In this document: positions 12,616 through 23,938 of the stretch, piece after piece
Layout of the letters: every line of letters begins with the position of its first letter
Numbering within the stretch: the first letter of the stretch is position 1
NCBI GenBank assembly: GCA_027604705.1
Contig: JADHYV010000003.1
Coordinates: 868,001-932,000, forward strand
Length of the DNA: 64,000 bases
Reading direction: 5' to 3'
Origin: Allomyces arbusculus
Taxonomy: Eukaryota > Blastocladiomycota > Blastocladiomycetes > Blastocladiales > Blastocladiaceae
Program-made: the position numbers and the translations under genes
The notes under the pieces: model-generated
Seen by the model: only the letters and a program-made list of their open reading frames with translations
What the model was told of the DNA's origin: nothing
Database searches by the model: none

Positions 12616-15600
12616 TCACGGCGTCATGACCGTCGACTCGGGCATAGTCAGCGGCGTCTGCGATGCCGGCTGCGGCGCGGACGCGCTGCGCGGCGCCGCC
12701 ACCGCATGTGCATCATCCGCTGGCGCGTGCCCGGCCTCGGCATGTCCATGCGCATCGTGCCCACCGTGCCCGTGCCCATGCCCACCGTGGTGTGCCTCCT
12801 CGACCATCGCGTGGAAATCCGACCGCGTGAGCATCCCCACGGCGACATTATCGTGGTCCACGACCAACAAGTGCCGCACGCCGAGCCCGCGGAAGAGCGC
12901 GTAGGCCTTGGACGCGGACGTGTCCGGGTAGACGATCCTCGGCGACCGGTTCATGACTTCCGTGACGGCCTCGTCGAGCCGCTGCTGCAGGACTTCCGGG
13001 ACGAGCGCGCCCATCAAATGGTCGAGCTCGTTCGCCGAATGGTCGAGCCGCGCCTGCCGATCGACGAGCGTGCTGAGCGCATTCGCCGGCGTCTTGCGCC
13101 CGCCAAATACGCGCCGCAGCAGACCCTGCCGCTGCTTGCGTTCGATCGTCGCGTAGGCGGCGACGGGTTTCCCCGTAACGCGCTCGACGGCCTGGTTGAT
13201 CAAGTCGAGCAACTGGTCGCGGAGGAGAAAGCCGTGCAGGGTCTGCTTGGTCGCGTGCAGGACGGGGAACCCGGAGAACTGGTTGGATTTGAGCAGGTAG
13301 AGCGCTTCCTGCACGGTGAATTCGGGCTCGAGCGGGATCGACGCGAGGTTTTCCGGACCGAGACTGCCTTCATCCTCGAGGATGCGGTCAGCGACGGTCA
13401 ACTTGGAGAGCGCGTGCGGCGCCGTGTGCGGTAAAAAGGCCATTTCCATGCCTTCGATCTCGAGGTGGTACTGCGACTCGCCAAGAGCGTTGCCGACGGC
13501 CGCGGCGAGGATCACGACCATGGTCACGCCGTTCAGGTAGGTCTATGCGTGGAATTCGGGGAACAGGTGAGCACATGTTGGCGTCGCGTCTCGGCGCAAG
13601 GTGCGCGGAACAGCAAGGAACGCACTTGTTCATTGGTCGACTGTAGCGCGATAACGATGATTGTAACGACGAGCCGTGACGTGCCCGACCAGAATGCGGC
13701 GGTGCCGATCAGCGCCATGGCGCCCGGGTCCATGAGCGCGAGACCCCACTTGATGCGCAGGATGTTGACGCCTACATCAAAGCAGCGACAAGTCGGCAAT
13801 CAGATTCACGGGATGCTTCAGCTCGAGCGGCTTCAGAAGCGTACCCAGCGCGTAGAGCCGGCCAAACGCCGCGCCCACAATCAACCCGGGAATCACCAAA
13901 TCGGTGGGCGCCGAGATATTATGCGTCGCGAGCGAGAGAATCAAGTAGGCCGACCCGAAAATGAGCAGCGTGCGCCACTCGAACAGGTAATAGTACCCGC
14001 GTGTGAACAGATTGTTCAAGATATTTTCTGGCTGGTTCATGAAGAGCGACGCCATCTGGTGGTAGCACTTCGGCTCCGTGAGCGGCTTGGCCGCGGCGCG
14101 CTTGTGCAGCGCCAAGTCGTCGGCGCCAAAGTCGTCCTTTTCAAACATCGTCTTGTTGAACGCGCCATCAAAAAAGAGGCCTTTCGGGTAGAGCGCCGAC
14201 TTGTACTCGCTGATCGACGACGCGACGAGATCGTGCACGGCCTCAGTCGTTTCCACGAGGAACGAGTACTTGTAGGACTTGGACTTGCCCGCGCAATAGC
14301 TTGGCGCGTCGGCGTACTTGGTCGCAATGTCCTGGCGTTTGAGAGAAGAGTGTCAGGATCAAGCGCTCGCTCGCACAGAGAACTAGAAGTGAACCGATGT
14401 ACCTCGATCACCATGTTGCGAATGCGCATGTCGACGCAAACGTGGTCGTCAAACCACTTGATGCACTCGTCCAATGGACTGAGATCGTCGCTCGACGTAT
14501 CCGCGGCGCGTTTGCGCAGCTTGGACGACGTGGTCGTTGCGTTGGTGGCCAGACCCAGCTCGCCGCACGTGTAGGTGCATTTGTTGTTGTCGGGAATTTT
14601 AGTCAGGTGCTTGAGACTGCGGTCGAAGGGCGTGCAAGTCGCGTCCTATTCATGAGAGCGACACGGGAGTCAGTAGGGATCAAACGTCGCGCGGTAAGCG
14701 CAGTAAGAGGCGGCACGCACATCGCTCTGCGTCGGGACCTGGATCAGGAACGCCGTGGCAGTCATGCTGATCACCACGACCAAGATCACCTCGATGAGCC
14801 TGCGCACAATCGACGTCTGGATGTACTTGGCGCGCAGCTGGCTGATCTTGGCGACGAGCAGGTTGTAGAGGTGGCCGAAAACACCTAGCACCGGCACACA
14901 CCCAAAGTGATCAGTTTGCCCCCCCGCACATGGGGTCCAACGGGTGGAGAAGCACGATACGGACCGCCCAAAATTCCAATAATGACCCACGTCAGATAAT
15001 CGGCGACGTTGAGGTCGAGGTCGCAATGCGCGTTGACGAGATAGACTGAATACGAGTTGCCGTTCTGCTTCTTGCCGCCGTAGAAGAGACTCGTCGCCAA
15101 GAGCGAAATGGCGCAGGCAAATAGCGTCTTGAGGATGAGCGACGGGTCGTAGAAAGATACCTGGCGGTGAACAAACGGGATGGTGCGGGTGAGCGCAAGT
15201 GAGCATCAGGGAATGATGCAGTTGCACAAGAACGGCCGAACGGACCGCTTCCTCGAGCGCAAACGCCACGCCAGCGAGCGGAGCTAAAAGTAATGGGGCG
15301 TCAGTGTTCTCGAACGTTAAGGTCCGCGTTGGAGAGGCTGGCTCCGCACCTTGAAATGCCGTGGCAACACCGCACGCGGCACCGAGCGTGGCAAACACTT
15401 GCAGTTCCTGCGACCGCTTGATGCGAATCAGCGACAGCGTCTCCTTGGTCCACTGCTCGCTGCGGACGCCGTAGTAGGCCTTTGCAAAGAACGGAATCTT
15501 CTTGAGGTTGCGAATGATGACGATGCCGAGAATGGCGCATGCTGGACGGAAAAATGGATTCGTAATTCAGTTCATGGTCTGCAGCCTCCAACCATCAAGC

Positions 15601-16507
15601 AAGAAACAAAAGCGGACGTACTATGAATGAGCGGGCCGTCGTAGCCCGAGTAGATGCCACTGCTCGTGATCAGCGTCATGCCAATGAGCTTGGCGATTAG
15701 CGTGCGAAACGAAATGTAGCGCGGGCGCTCGAGACCGTTCAAATACGAGATCACCTCGGGCATGCCTGATCCAGCGGCACTTAATTAGCAGAATGGTCGT
15801 CGATTGTTAGTTTGGCAGCCGCTGCGTCATATCGGCAAGTTGTAGCTCAAATCGACCAAGCTGTACCTCGGCTCCATGATGCTGATCCACGCCGTGATCA
15901 GGCCGGCCACAAGCGCGACCGCGACGAGAAAGCCCCAAAATGAGAAAAACGACTTGTCGTAAAGCGCCATGGCCTGCTTCACGCGCCAGTCGTTGATGAC
16001 GACTGTCGAACACTGGTCAGATCCATCTCAGTTCAAAGCGCGCAGCCGCGCCAAGACAATCCCACACCCCCGCTCATGATCGGAGACCGTACTCGTGTAA
16101 TGATGCATCAGGTAGTACATCCCGGACGTGGCGAATCCGAGCACGACACAGAGCACAATCTTGACGAGCAGCTGCCGGTTCGGGTGCAGCTTATCCTGGT
16201 ACCGGCGCAGCGCGCCGCTGTCGACGTCCTCGATATCGACCGACCGCGCCAGCTTGGTGCGCTCATGCCGCTTGTCGAAATTTTTCCAGGTCTGCACGGC
16301 ACCTCGGCGCCGACGATGGCGCAGGCGGCGCTCGCTGCCGACGTCGCTGCCCGTCGTCGGGCTCACGGGAACCTGCCCTTGGAAAAAGCGCGGCACGAGT
16401 CGTGGCGAGGCCGACGGGGTCACATCACCCGACGCGCGGTATGGCGGCAGAGTACTGCCGTCGGCGGCGGCCGCGGTCGGCGCGGCCTGGGGTGTGCTGT
16501 TGGCCAT
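12616..16507 (-). CDS. CLC-family chloride channel/exchanger, tandem copy A
   Basis: Eleven exons, highest coordinate first: 16507-16093, 16002-15867, 15779-15622, 15541-15350, 15283-15246, 15160-14965, 14884-14721, 14645-14403, 14331-13845, 13771-13626 and 13542-12616. They sum to a 1033-residue stop-free frame. After a basic cytoplasmic N-terminus come the CLC helices: GSGMP (about 187-191) at the selectivity loop, APLAGVAFALEEA carrying the proton-path glutamate region, and a DPGAMALIG-type helix. The C-terminal half has two CBS-like segments and a His/Gly-rich tail (GHGHGHGGHDAHGH). Two motifs differ from the textbook family. The gating-glutamate motif GxEGP reads GYDGP (Asp near 231), and GLFIP reads DLVIP (near 658). 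A Cys-containing loop of about 150 residues is inserted before the latter. It lies directly downstream of, and parallel to, copy B. Confidence 0.9.
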
Positions 16508-17285
16508 GGTCAACGGTGCGAGCCGCCTTGAAACCGGTGCCGAAAAAGTCGCTGCTGGCGCTGGGCAAGCTGCAGAATGCTCGAGGTTGGAAGGGCGGCT
16601 GGTCGGCGTGCGGAGTGCAGCGTGCAAGGGCCACGGGGGCGCGGGGCGGAGGCAGGCCGTTCAAGAGGCCGATGGCTTCGGGTGGCAGATGGGGTTTCGG
16701 CGCCTTTTCGAGGGCGGGCGGCCGCGGGAGGCGTTGCGCGCGTCGCCGCGCTTGGTGGTGCTTGCCGGGCTCTGGGGAAGGTTACTGCGGCGCAGTGAGC
16801 GCAGCAACGGCCACATGGGCTCGACGCGAAATGAAGTCCCGCCCAGGGACCTGTCAGCGCTTGGGTCGGCGCGACACGTGGGCGTGTCAAGGGATGCATC
16901 CGGCGCAGACGCTGGCCCGCCAACATGGCCCACGGTTGGCCGCAGCGGGACGCCTGTGTCGCTGCCGTCCGCGATGAGGGCCGCCGCGGAGATAGGTAGA
17001 TGTCGCGCTGCCGTGTGAGCGCAGCAGCGGCCGGACTGCAGGAGAGCCAACGCGCCCAAGGTATGCGCGTCCAGGTCGCGTTTGTCGCGTCGCGAACTTC
17101 CAGCGCGGAATGCATGAGCACAGCAACCGATATGAAATGGTATTGAAACCGCGCGACGAGTACAAGGGACGATCCAGCAGCAAAATCAAAAATGCCTGTA
17201 CGTCTGCGATGCAAGAGACACGCGAGAAAACCGAACAAAAACGAATCGCGCAAAAGCAACCCCAGAGCAGCGCGCAGCAACGTTC
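16508..17285. other. Spacer between the two CLC copies
   Basis: About 780 nt between the stop of copy B and the start of copy A on the same strand, so it holds the 3' end of B and the promoter of A. It is GC-rich nearest the copy A start. Shadow frames only. Confidence 0.5.
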
Positions 17286-20200
17286 TCAGTGACGGCCCGT
17301 GGACGGCACTGTCGCCTCGGCCTGCGCCAGCGGGATCTGCGACATGGGTGCCGCGCTTCGACTACCCGGCGCAGGATGCCCACCTTCCGCAGCCACGTGC
17401 GCGTCGTGCTCATGCCCGTGCCCGTGCCCGTGCCCGTGCCCGCCAGCGTGCCCGTGATGCGCGTCCTCGATCAGCTGGTGGAAGTCGGACCGCGTCAAAA
17501 TACCGACCGCGACGTTATCAAAGTCGACGACCATCAAGTGCCGCACGCCGAGCCCGCGGTACATGGTATATGCCTTGGCCGCCGACGTTTCCGGGTAGAC
17601 GACGCGCGGCGACCGGTTCATGACCTCCTGCACGGCCAAGTCGAGCCGCAGCTGCAGGACGGCCGGAGTCAGTGCGCCCATCAAGTGGTCGAGCTCGGCA
17701 ATCGACTGGTCGAACCGCGCCTGGTGGTCGGCGAGCGTGCTCAGTCCCACACTCGGCACCTTGCGCCGCCCGAAGATTAGCTTGAACCACCCGTCGGGTT
17801 TCTTCTTGCGGTCGAGCGTTGCGGTCACCGACTTGCCCGTGAATTGCTCCACCTCGCGGTTGATCAGATCGAGTAGCTGGTCGCGGAGCAGGAGACCGTA
17901 GAGCGTCTGCTTGGTCGCGTGCACGACGGGGAACCCGGAGAATTGCGTCGACCGGAGAAGGTAGATTGCCTCCTGGACGGTAAACTCGGGCTCGAGCGGG
18001 ATCGACGCCAGGTTCTCCGGCGCGAGACTGCCCTCGTCGGCAAGAATGCGGTCGGCGACGGTCGACTTGGTCAGCGCCGGCGGTGCCGTGTGCGGCAAGA
18101 ACGCCATGTGCATTTCCTCGATTTCAAGATGGTACTGCGACTCGCCGAGGGCATTACCGATCGCCGTTGCGATCAACACGACCATCGTCACGCCATTGAG
18201 GTAGGTCTAGGGTCAAGCATCGTGGGGTGAGCAACGATCAGCAATGGCGACGCGATACAGGGTGGAGAAGGTGTTACCTGCTCATTGGTCGCCTGCAGCG
18301 CAATGACGATAATGGTCACGACGAGCCGCGATGTGCCCGACCAGAACGCGGCCGTGCCGAGGAGCGCGGTCGCACCCGGGTCGGCGAGCCCCAACCCCCA
18401 CTTGTCGCGCAGAACGTTGACGCCTTGAAAAAATACCAAATAGCGAAAGTGAGCGACGCAATTCGACCCAGAGAAGTATTGGTCATGCCGAGAAGCGTAC
18501 CCAGCGCGTAGAGCCGGCCAAATGACGCGCCCACAATTAACCCAGGAATCACTAGATCGGTCGGTGCCGAAATGTTGTGCGTGAAGAGCGACAGGATCAG
18601 GTACGCGAACCCGAAAATCAGCAGCGAGCGCCACTCAAACAGGTAGTAGTAGCCGCGCGTGAACAGGTTGTTCAAGATATTTTCCGGCTGGTTCATGAAG
18701 AGTGACGCCAGTTGGTGGTAGCACCGCGGTTCGGTCAGCGGCTTCGCCGCGGCACGCTTGTGCAGCGACGACTTGGACTTGGACGCGGCGGCCGTCTTGT
18801 TGAAATCGCCGTCAAAGAAGAGGCCCTTAGGATACAGCGCCGACTTGTACGTGGTGATCGAGGCACTCACGAGGTCGTGCACCTCCTGGCCCGTCTCAAT
18901 CAGCAGCGAGTATGTTGTCGACGACGACTTCTTGGCACAAAACGTGCTGGCGGCCAGGTACCGGTCGGCCACATCGGTCAGGACCATGTCGCGAATGCGC
19001 GCGTCCATGCACAGGTGGCCGTCGATCCACTGGACACACTTGTCGTACGGAGACTCGTCTTCGTCGTCGCTCGTGTCAGCGCCACGCTTGTGCAACAGCG
19101 AATCGGCCGCGACGCCCGAGAGATCGCTGCACTCGTAGACGCACGGGTTGTCGCTTGGGACCTTGATCAGGTGCTTGAGACTGCGGTCAAACGACGTGCA
19201 CGTCGACCCCTAATGCCGTTCAAATCAGAGGAGGGGGAAATCGTGAGTTTTGCATCGGTCGTGGCAGGAAACACAACTGCACGGGTAACGCACATCATTT
19301 TCGGTCGGCACCTGGATCAGGAGCGCAGTCGCCGTCATGCTGATCACCACGACGACAATGACCTCGACGACACGTCGGACCCAAGACGGCTGAATGTGCT
19401 TGGCGCGCAGCTTGCTGATCTTGGCGACGAGCAGGTTGTAGAGGTGACCAAGAACACCTACATCGCGATCCGCGTCAATTTGCGAAGGTGGTACCAGCTC
19501 ATCAAGTCGAAGAAAGACGCACCCCCAGCAATGCCGATAATCGCCCACGAGACGTAATCGAGAAAGTTCAGGTTCAAGTCGCAGTGCGCATTGACGAGGT
19601 AGACCGAATAGCTGTTGCCGTTCTGCTTCTTGCCCAAGTAGAAGATGCTGGTTGCCATGAGCGAAACGGCGCAGGCAAACAGCGTCTTGAGAATGAGCGA
19701 CGGGTCGTAGAATGAGACCTACGGGGGGATGGTGCAAAAGAACGTGGATCAGTCGCTGCAGCCGGAAGAATACTCGCGTCGGAGAGTTGATCTGCGGTAC
19801 CGCTTCCTCCAGCGCAAACGTCACGCCGGCGAGAGGGGCTAACAGCAGCAGGAGATTCAAATTCAGTCAGACCAAGCTCCCCAAAACAAACATCTGGTAG
19901 AGAGCAGAGATCGCGTACCTTGGAACGCCGTGGCAACGCCGCACGCGGCACCGAGCGTGGCAAATACTTGCAGTTCTTGTGACCGCTTGATGCGGAGCAG
20001 CGACAGCGTCTCCTTGGACCACTTGCTGCGGCGCAGACCATAGTAGGCCTTCGCGAAAAACGGAATCTTCTTGAGGTTGCGAATAATGACGATGCCGAGA
20101 ATTGCGCAGGCTAGACGTGGGTGAAAACATGTGAAACGACACGCTCTGGTGAGCGTGCGGTACGCGACGGGTGCCACTAGTGCCAATCCAATTGAGACGC

Positions 20201-21098
20201 AACGCACTGTGAATGAGCGGGCCGTCGTAGCCCGAGTAGATGCCGCTGCTCGTGATCAACGTCATGCCAATGAGCTTGAACACCAGCGTCTTGAACGAGA
20301 TATAGCGCGGCCGCTCAAGCCCGTTCAAATAGGAAATGACCTCGGGCATGCCGGACCCAGCCGCACTAGTAAAAATAGACGAGAAACGCCGTTAGATTGA
20401 CGACAACAAGCCTATTTCAGGTCATCACGGCTCAACCCGAGTCCATGAAAGCGTTCGTACCTTGGCTCGTGGATGCAGAGCGCCGCCGTGATCAGGCCAG
20501 CGGCCAGCCCGATGCCGACCAACCAGCCCCAAAACGCGACAAACGACGTCTTGTAAAGATCTTTGGCCTTGTTCACGCGCCAATCGTTGATCAAAACTGA
20601 GCACGGAAGAGCCGCAAGTTGCCGCGTCAGCTTGAGCGTACGCCCGACCACACGTTTGAACTGGCTTGGAATGAAACAACAGAATTTGAGTTGCGAGACT
20701 GTACCCGTGTAATGATGCATGAGATAGTACATCCCCGACGTGAGGAACCCGAGCACAATGCACAGGAAAATGCGCACGAACAACTGCCGCCCCGGATGAA
20801 CCTTTTCGTGGAAGCGGCGCAGCGGCGGGCTGTCGACGTCCTCGATGTCGACCGACCGCGCAATCTTGGTGCGCTCATGGCGCTTCTCAAACGAGTTGAC
20901 CGTGTTGCCAACGCGGCCCGTGTACCGGCGACGCAGACGACGCTCGGTGGCCGCGGCGGCTGATCCGGGCGTGATGGGCTTACTGGGTGATTGCATGGTG
21001 GACGGCGGGTCCGCGGTGACGCCACGCAAACGCGGCGATGGGTGGATGTCGTAGTCGTTGGCGTTGGGACTCGCAGCGCGAGCGCGTGGGTCGGCCAT
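17286..21098 (-). CDS. CLC-family chloride channel/exchanger, tandem copy B
   Basis: Ten exons, highest coordinate first: 21098-20705, 20596-20461, 20365-20208, 20110-19919, 19838-19801, 19718-19523, 19457-19294, 19209-18501, 18423-18278 and 18206-17286. They give 1017 residues in one frame. Exons 2-7 have exactly the same lengths as in copy A (136, 158, 192, 38, 196, 164), so the genes arose by duplication. Copy A carries one more intron, splitting the region that is a single 709-nt exon here. The same unusual residues are present: GSGMP, then GYDGP with Asp near 224, and DLVIP near 644. CBS-like segments and a tail with repeated GH dipeptides follow. CLC proteins move chloride, often in exchange for protons, in vacuolar, Golgi or plasma membranes. 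The extracellular loop holds several Cys and a Tyr-rich GYYYLFEWR stretch shared with copy A. Confidence 0.9.
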
Positions 21099-22057
21099 GG
21101 TGGCAGCTTGACGGGCCCGTCAGCGCGAGGTATATCTACACGCATGCGCGCGCAGACCGACGCGGTGGTGTTGAGGTGTGTGAACTTCAAGTCTTGGCAC
21201 GCGAGTGAGCAAGCGGGATGCGGTCAACAGCGCGAACGGGTGTAGCAACAAGGCGACACGCGTGCAAGGCGCTGGCTCACGGGGGCCACCGCAAAGTATT
21301 TATGTACCGCTCAGGGTTGGCGCGCAGAACGTCGCGCGGGGATCGGCGCGGACTCCACGAGAAGAGGAAGGAGTCAAGGAACAACGGCGCTCACTGTTAA
21401 CCGAGGCCAAGTGGGCCGAGGGGGCGTGCCAAACGGTCACGGCAAACGTGTTCCCCCACGGAGTCCGGCATGGTGGCGATTGGTGGCGGTTGGTGGTGCT
21501 GACGGTTGGAGCGCATCGGATCACCCCCCACCGCAACTGCAGTCCCGGCCACGTGGGATCTTAGCGCTGCCGTTTTTGGGATGCCAGGGAGGCCCGTGGC
21601 AGGGATTTGCGCACAGGCGCGTCTTGAGGGCAGACGCGAGGATCTTGCCCACACAGACTTTGAGGACCAGCGACGGCGCGCGCATGATCTCTTTGGCAGA
21701 AAGCTTGGCACCGTTCTTGCTGTTCTTGCGGGCATCTTCACCGTTCGTCCCGCAGCTCGCTTTCGCGTTGAAGATGCAACACGTCTCCTCAGCCAAGTCC
21801 CACCTCGAGCCCTCCAGCCCTCACCATGCCTGGATGGTCGCCGGGCTTCCGTGTTCTGAAAGGAGTCAAGCGGATGCACCCGTCACGTCGCCATGGAAAG
21901 ACTTTCATGTGTAATGATATGAACATGGACTAACAAACCGCCATGGGCCGTCTTGGGTCCAGCGCAACCGAGGGCGACCAAAGTGGCAGAAACACACAAC
22001 ATAGATAGAGAAAAATTCGAAACACGCCCACCCTACCTACGCACCATCCTCTCAGAA
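21099..22057. other. Intergenic region, no convincing gene
   Basis: About 960 nt between the CLC-B start and the 3' end of the ETT1-like gene. A 91-codon minus-strand frame at 21521-21796 (beginning MAEETCCIFNAK) is the only one of mixed composition. I recognise no family, and it overlaps other frames of similar length, so I do not call it. Confidence 0.35.
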
Positions 22058-23231
22058 TCACTCGTCGTCTTCCTCGGCCCGGATCTCAGCAATCGTCGTT
22101 TGCAGACCCTCGACCATGTCCTCGTCAACGGCCTCCGGGTCATGCTCGCGCGCCTTCTTGAACGCGGCCACGGCCTGCTCGTACCGTGAGCACACGCTAC
22201 TCGCCCCCTCGTCGAGCAGCTCGCCAATAGTGCCGAGGTTGACGTGCGTCTCGGCCAGCGGGACAAAGTGCTGCGCCGATGGGTGCGAGTCGGCGTTGAT
22301 CGCGGCCTTGATGTGCGTCTCGGCTACACAGGAGCATGGAGGTATGGATCGCGTATTAGTCCGCAAGGTCGTTGACTGCAGAGAGCTCAGCAGAGCACGG
22401 ACCCTTTTCGAGCATCTTGCGCGCGCGCTTGACGACCTTTTTGTCCACCTTGCCGTCGTCCTCGCCGGCAAGCTCGCCCTGCTCCTCGACAATGGCGGTA
22501 GCCTTAGCGAGCAGGCAGAGCCCCTGGCCGAGCTCGCGCGCGGCCTCAGCTCCTTCGGTCGCATCCTTAGCCAGCGACGTCCACAGCGCCGTGCACGCAT
22601 CGGCCCATGCATCCACGTTCTCGGCCGTCTCGAGCCGGCGCTGCGCGAACCATGCGAGCGTCTCGTGGTCGTCGCCCGTCAGCTGTGCGGCGAGATCCTT
22701 GACAGCCGTGGCGAGCGCCTCGGCATCGTCGCCAAGAACAGCACCGCTGAGCGCCACGTAAGCGCGCACATTCTCGACACTTGGCGCGCCCGGCACGACC
22801 TTGTCGCTTTCCGTAATGGCCGCAGCCTCGTCGACATGGCCTGTTGCCACGTCCGCGACCTCGGTTGGGCTGTTGTCGAGCGCGTCGGCGTCGTACGAAG
22901 CCAAGAGAACGAGCGCGGTCGCGAGCGCCAAGAGTACGGCGCGGCGCTCGGCGTGCAGCAGCGTGTCAACATTCAGCAGCCGTTGCGCCTCGTGCACGGT
23001 GCCGCGCGCAAGGGGCTTGCCGTGCTCGTCGCCCGCCGCGAGCTTCGCCTTGGCGGCCGTGGCGAGCGCCACGAGTTCGGCAACATCGTCCTCCTCGTCG
23101 ACTTCGCCGACGTAGACGGGCTGCGGGTCGTTGGCGCCGGGTGCGGGCGACGGCGTGTCGGCCTCGGTGCGCGCGCGCTTGGCCGAGGGCTCGGCGGATT
23201 TCTTGAGACCCTTGGCGCGTTTCGGAGGCAT
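22058..23231 (-). CDS. ETT1: ETT1-like (enhancer of translation termination) helical repeat protein
   Basis: Exon 1 (23231-22403) and exon 2 (22323-22058) join in phase 1 through a GTCCGT donor and a GTAG acceptor, giving 364 residues. The N-terminus is a basic, nuclear-type tail (MPPKRAKGLKK). An acidic segment and then repeated amphipathic helices follow, with TPR-like spacing in the second exon (AETHVNLGTIGELLD, then YEQAVAAFKKAREHDPE), and the C-terminus is acidic. This order fits fungal ETT1/YOR051C, a nuclear protein of about 400 residues needed for efficient stop-codon termination. The identification rests on architecture and a few motif similarities, not on a signature residue. Any TPR-type nuclear protein remains possible. 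It is divergent from the plus-strand gene at 23939. Confidence 0.5.
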
Positions 23232-23938
23232 GGTCGTGCAGCGGGTCGGGGTGTCGGTTGGTGAAGAGGTTGGTTGGCAGAGGATTCGAGCTGATCGAAG
23301 TTCGAGCCGGACGTGATCAGCGAGCCGCGAACACCGAAACCCAAAGTGGTTGCAAGGCACGTGCGCTGTCTCGCGGGTCGTCCCGCACCTCCGAACGATG
23401 GCCCCCAGATCGAACCCCGCCGCGCCCCCGGACAGCGTTTGCGCAGAGCAGCTGTGTGCGAGCTCATGCTGCAACCTGCTGCAAAATGATGTTGTATAAT
23501 AGACGAGAACCTGACAAGCTCCACATGCCCCTCGCGTGCATAATCGCAGCATCACTTGCGACTCCGTCCGCCAAAGACAGGGGCTGCGAGGGGTCAGCAA
23601 TGGTCATACAAGGCAAGTGCACGGGACGTTATGAATCAATGCGCGAAAAAAAAAATGTTGCAGTTTTTCAGGTAAATGAGCCGTCGCTCGACGTATGCTG
23701 TGGAATGTGACAGTGCGCCACGGATGCGCACCAGACCCGATGACGACTGCAGGCGACCCCGTCGCGCCTTCGTCTCTGACCTCGTACTCGGCCGACACAC
23801 CACTGCCAACATAGACGACCAACACTCTCGCGCCAACCCGCCATTAACTCGCACTTCGGCCGCTCAGAACCGACACGTGGCAACCCGATCCGATTTGAAC
23901 CTCGTACCCGTCCCAAGCTCAACCCGCGCGCGTCCACC
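23232..23938. other. Divergent promoter region
   Basis: About 700 nt between the ETT1-like gene (minus) and the membrane-protein gene (plus), likely holding both promoters. It contains an A run near 23645-23653. No gene seen. Confidence 0.45.
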
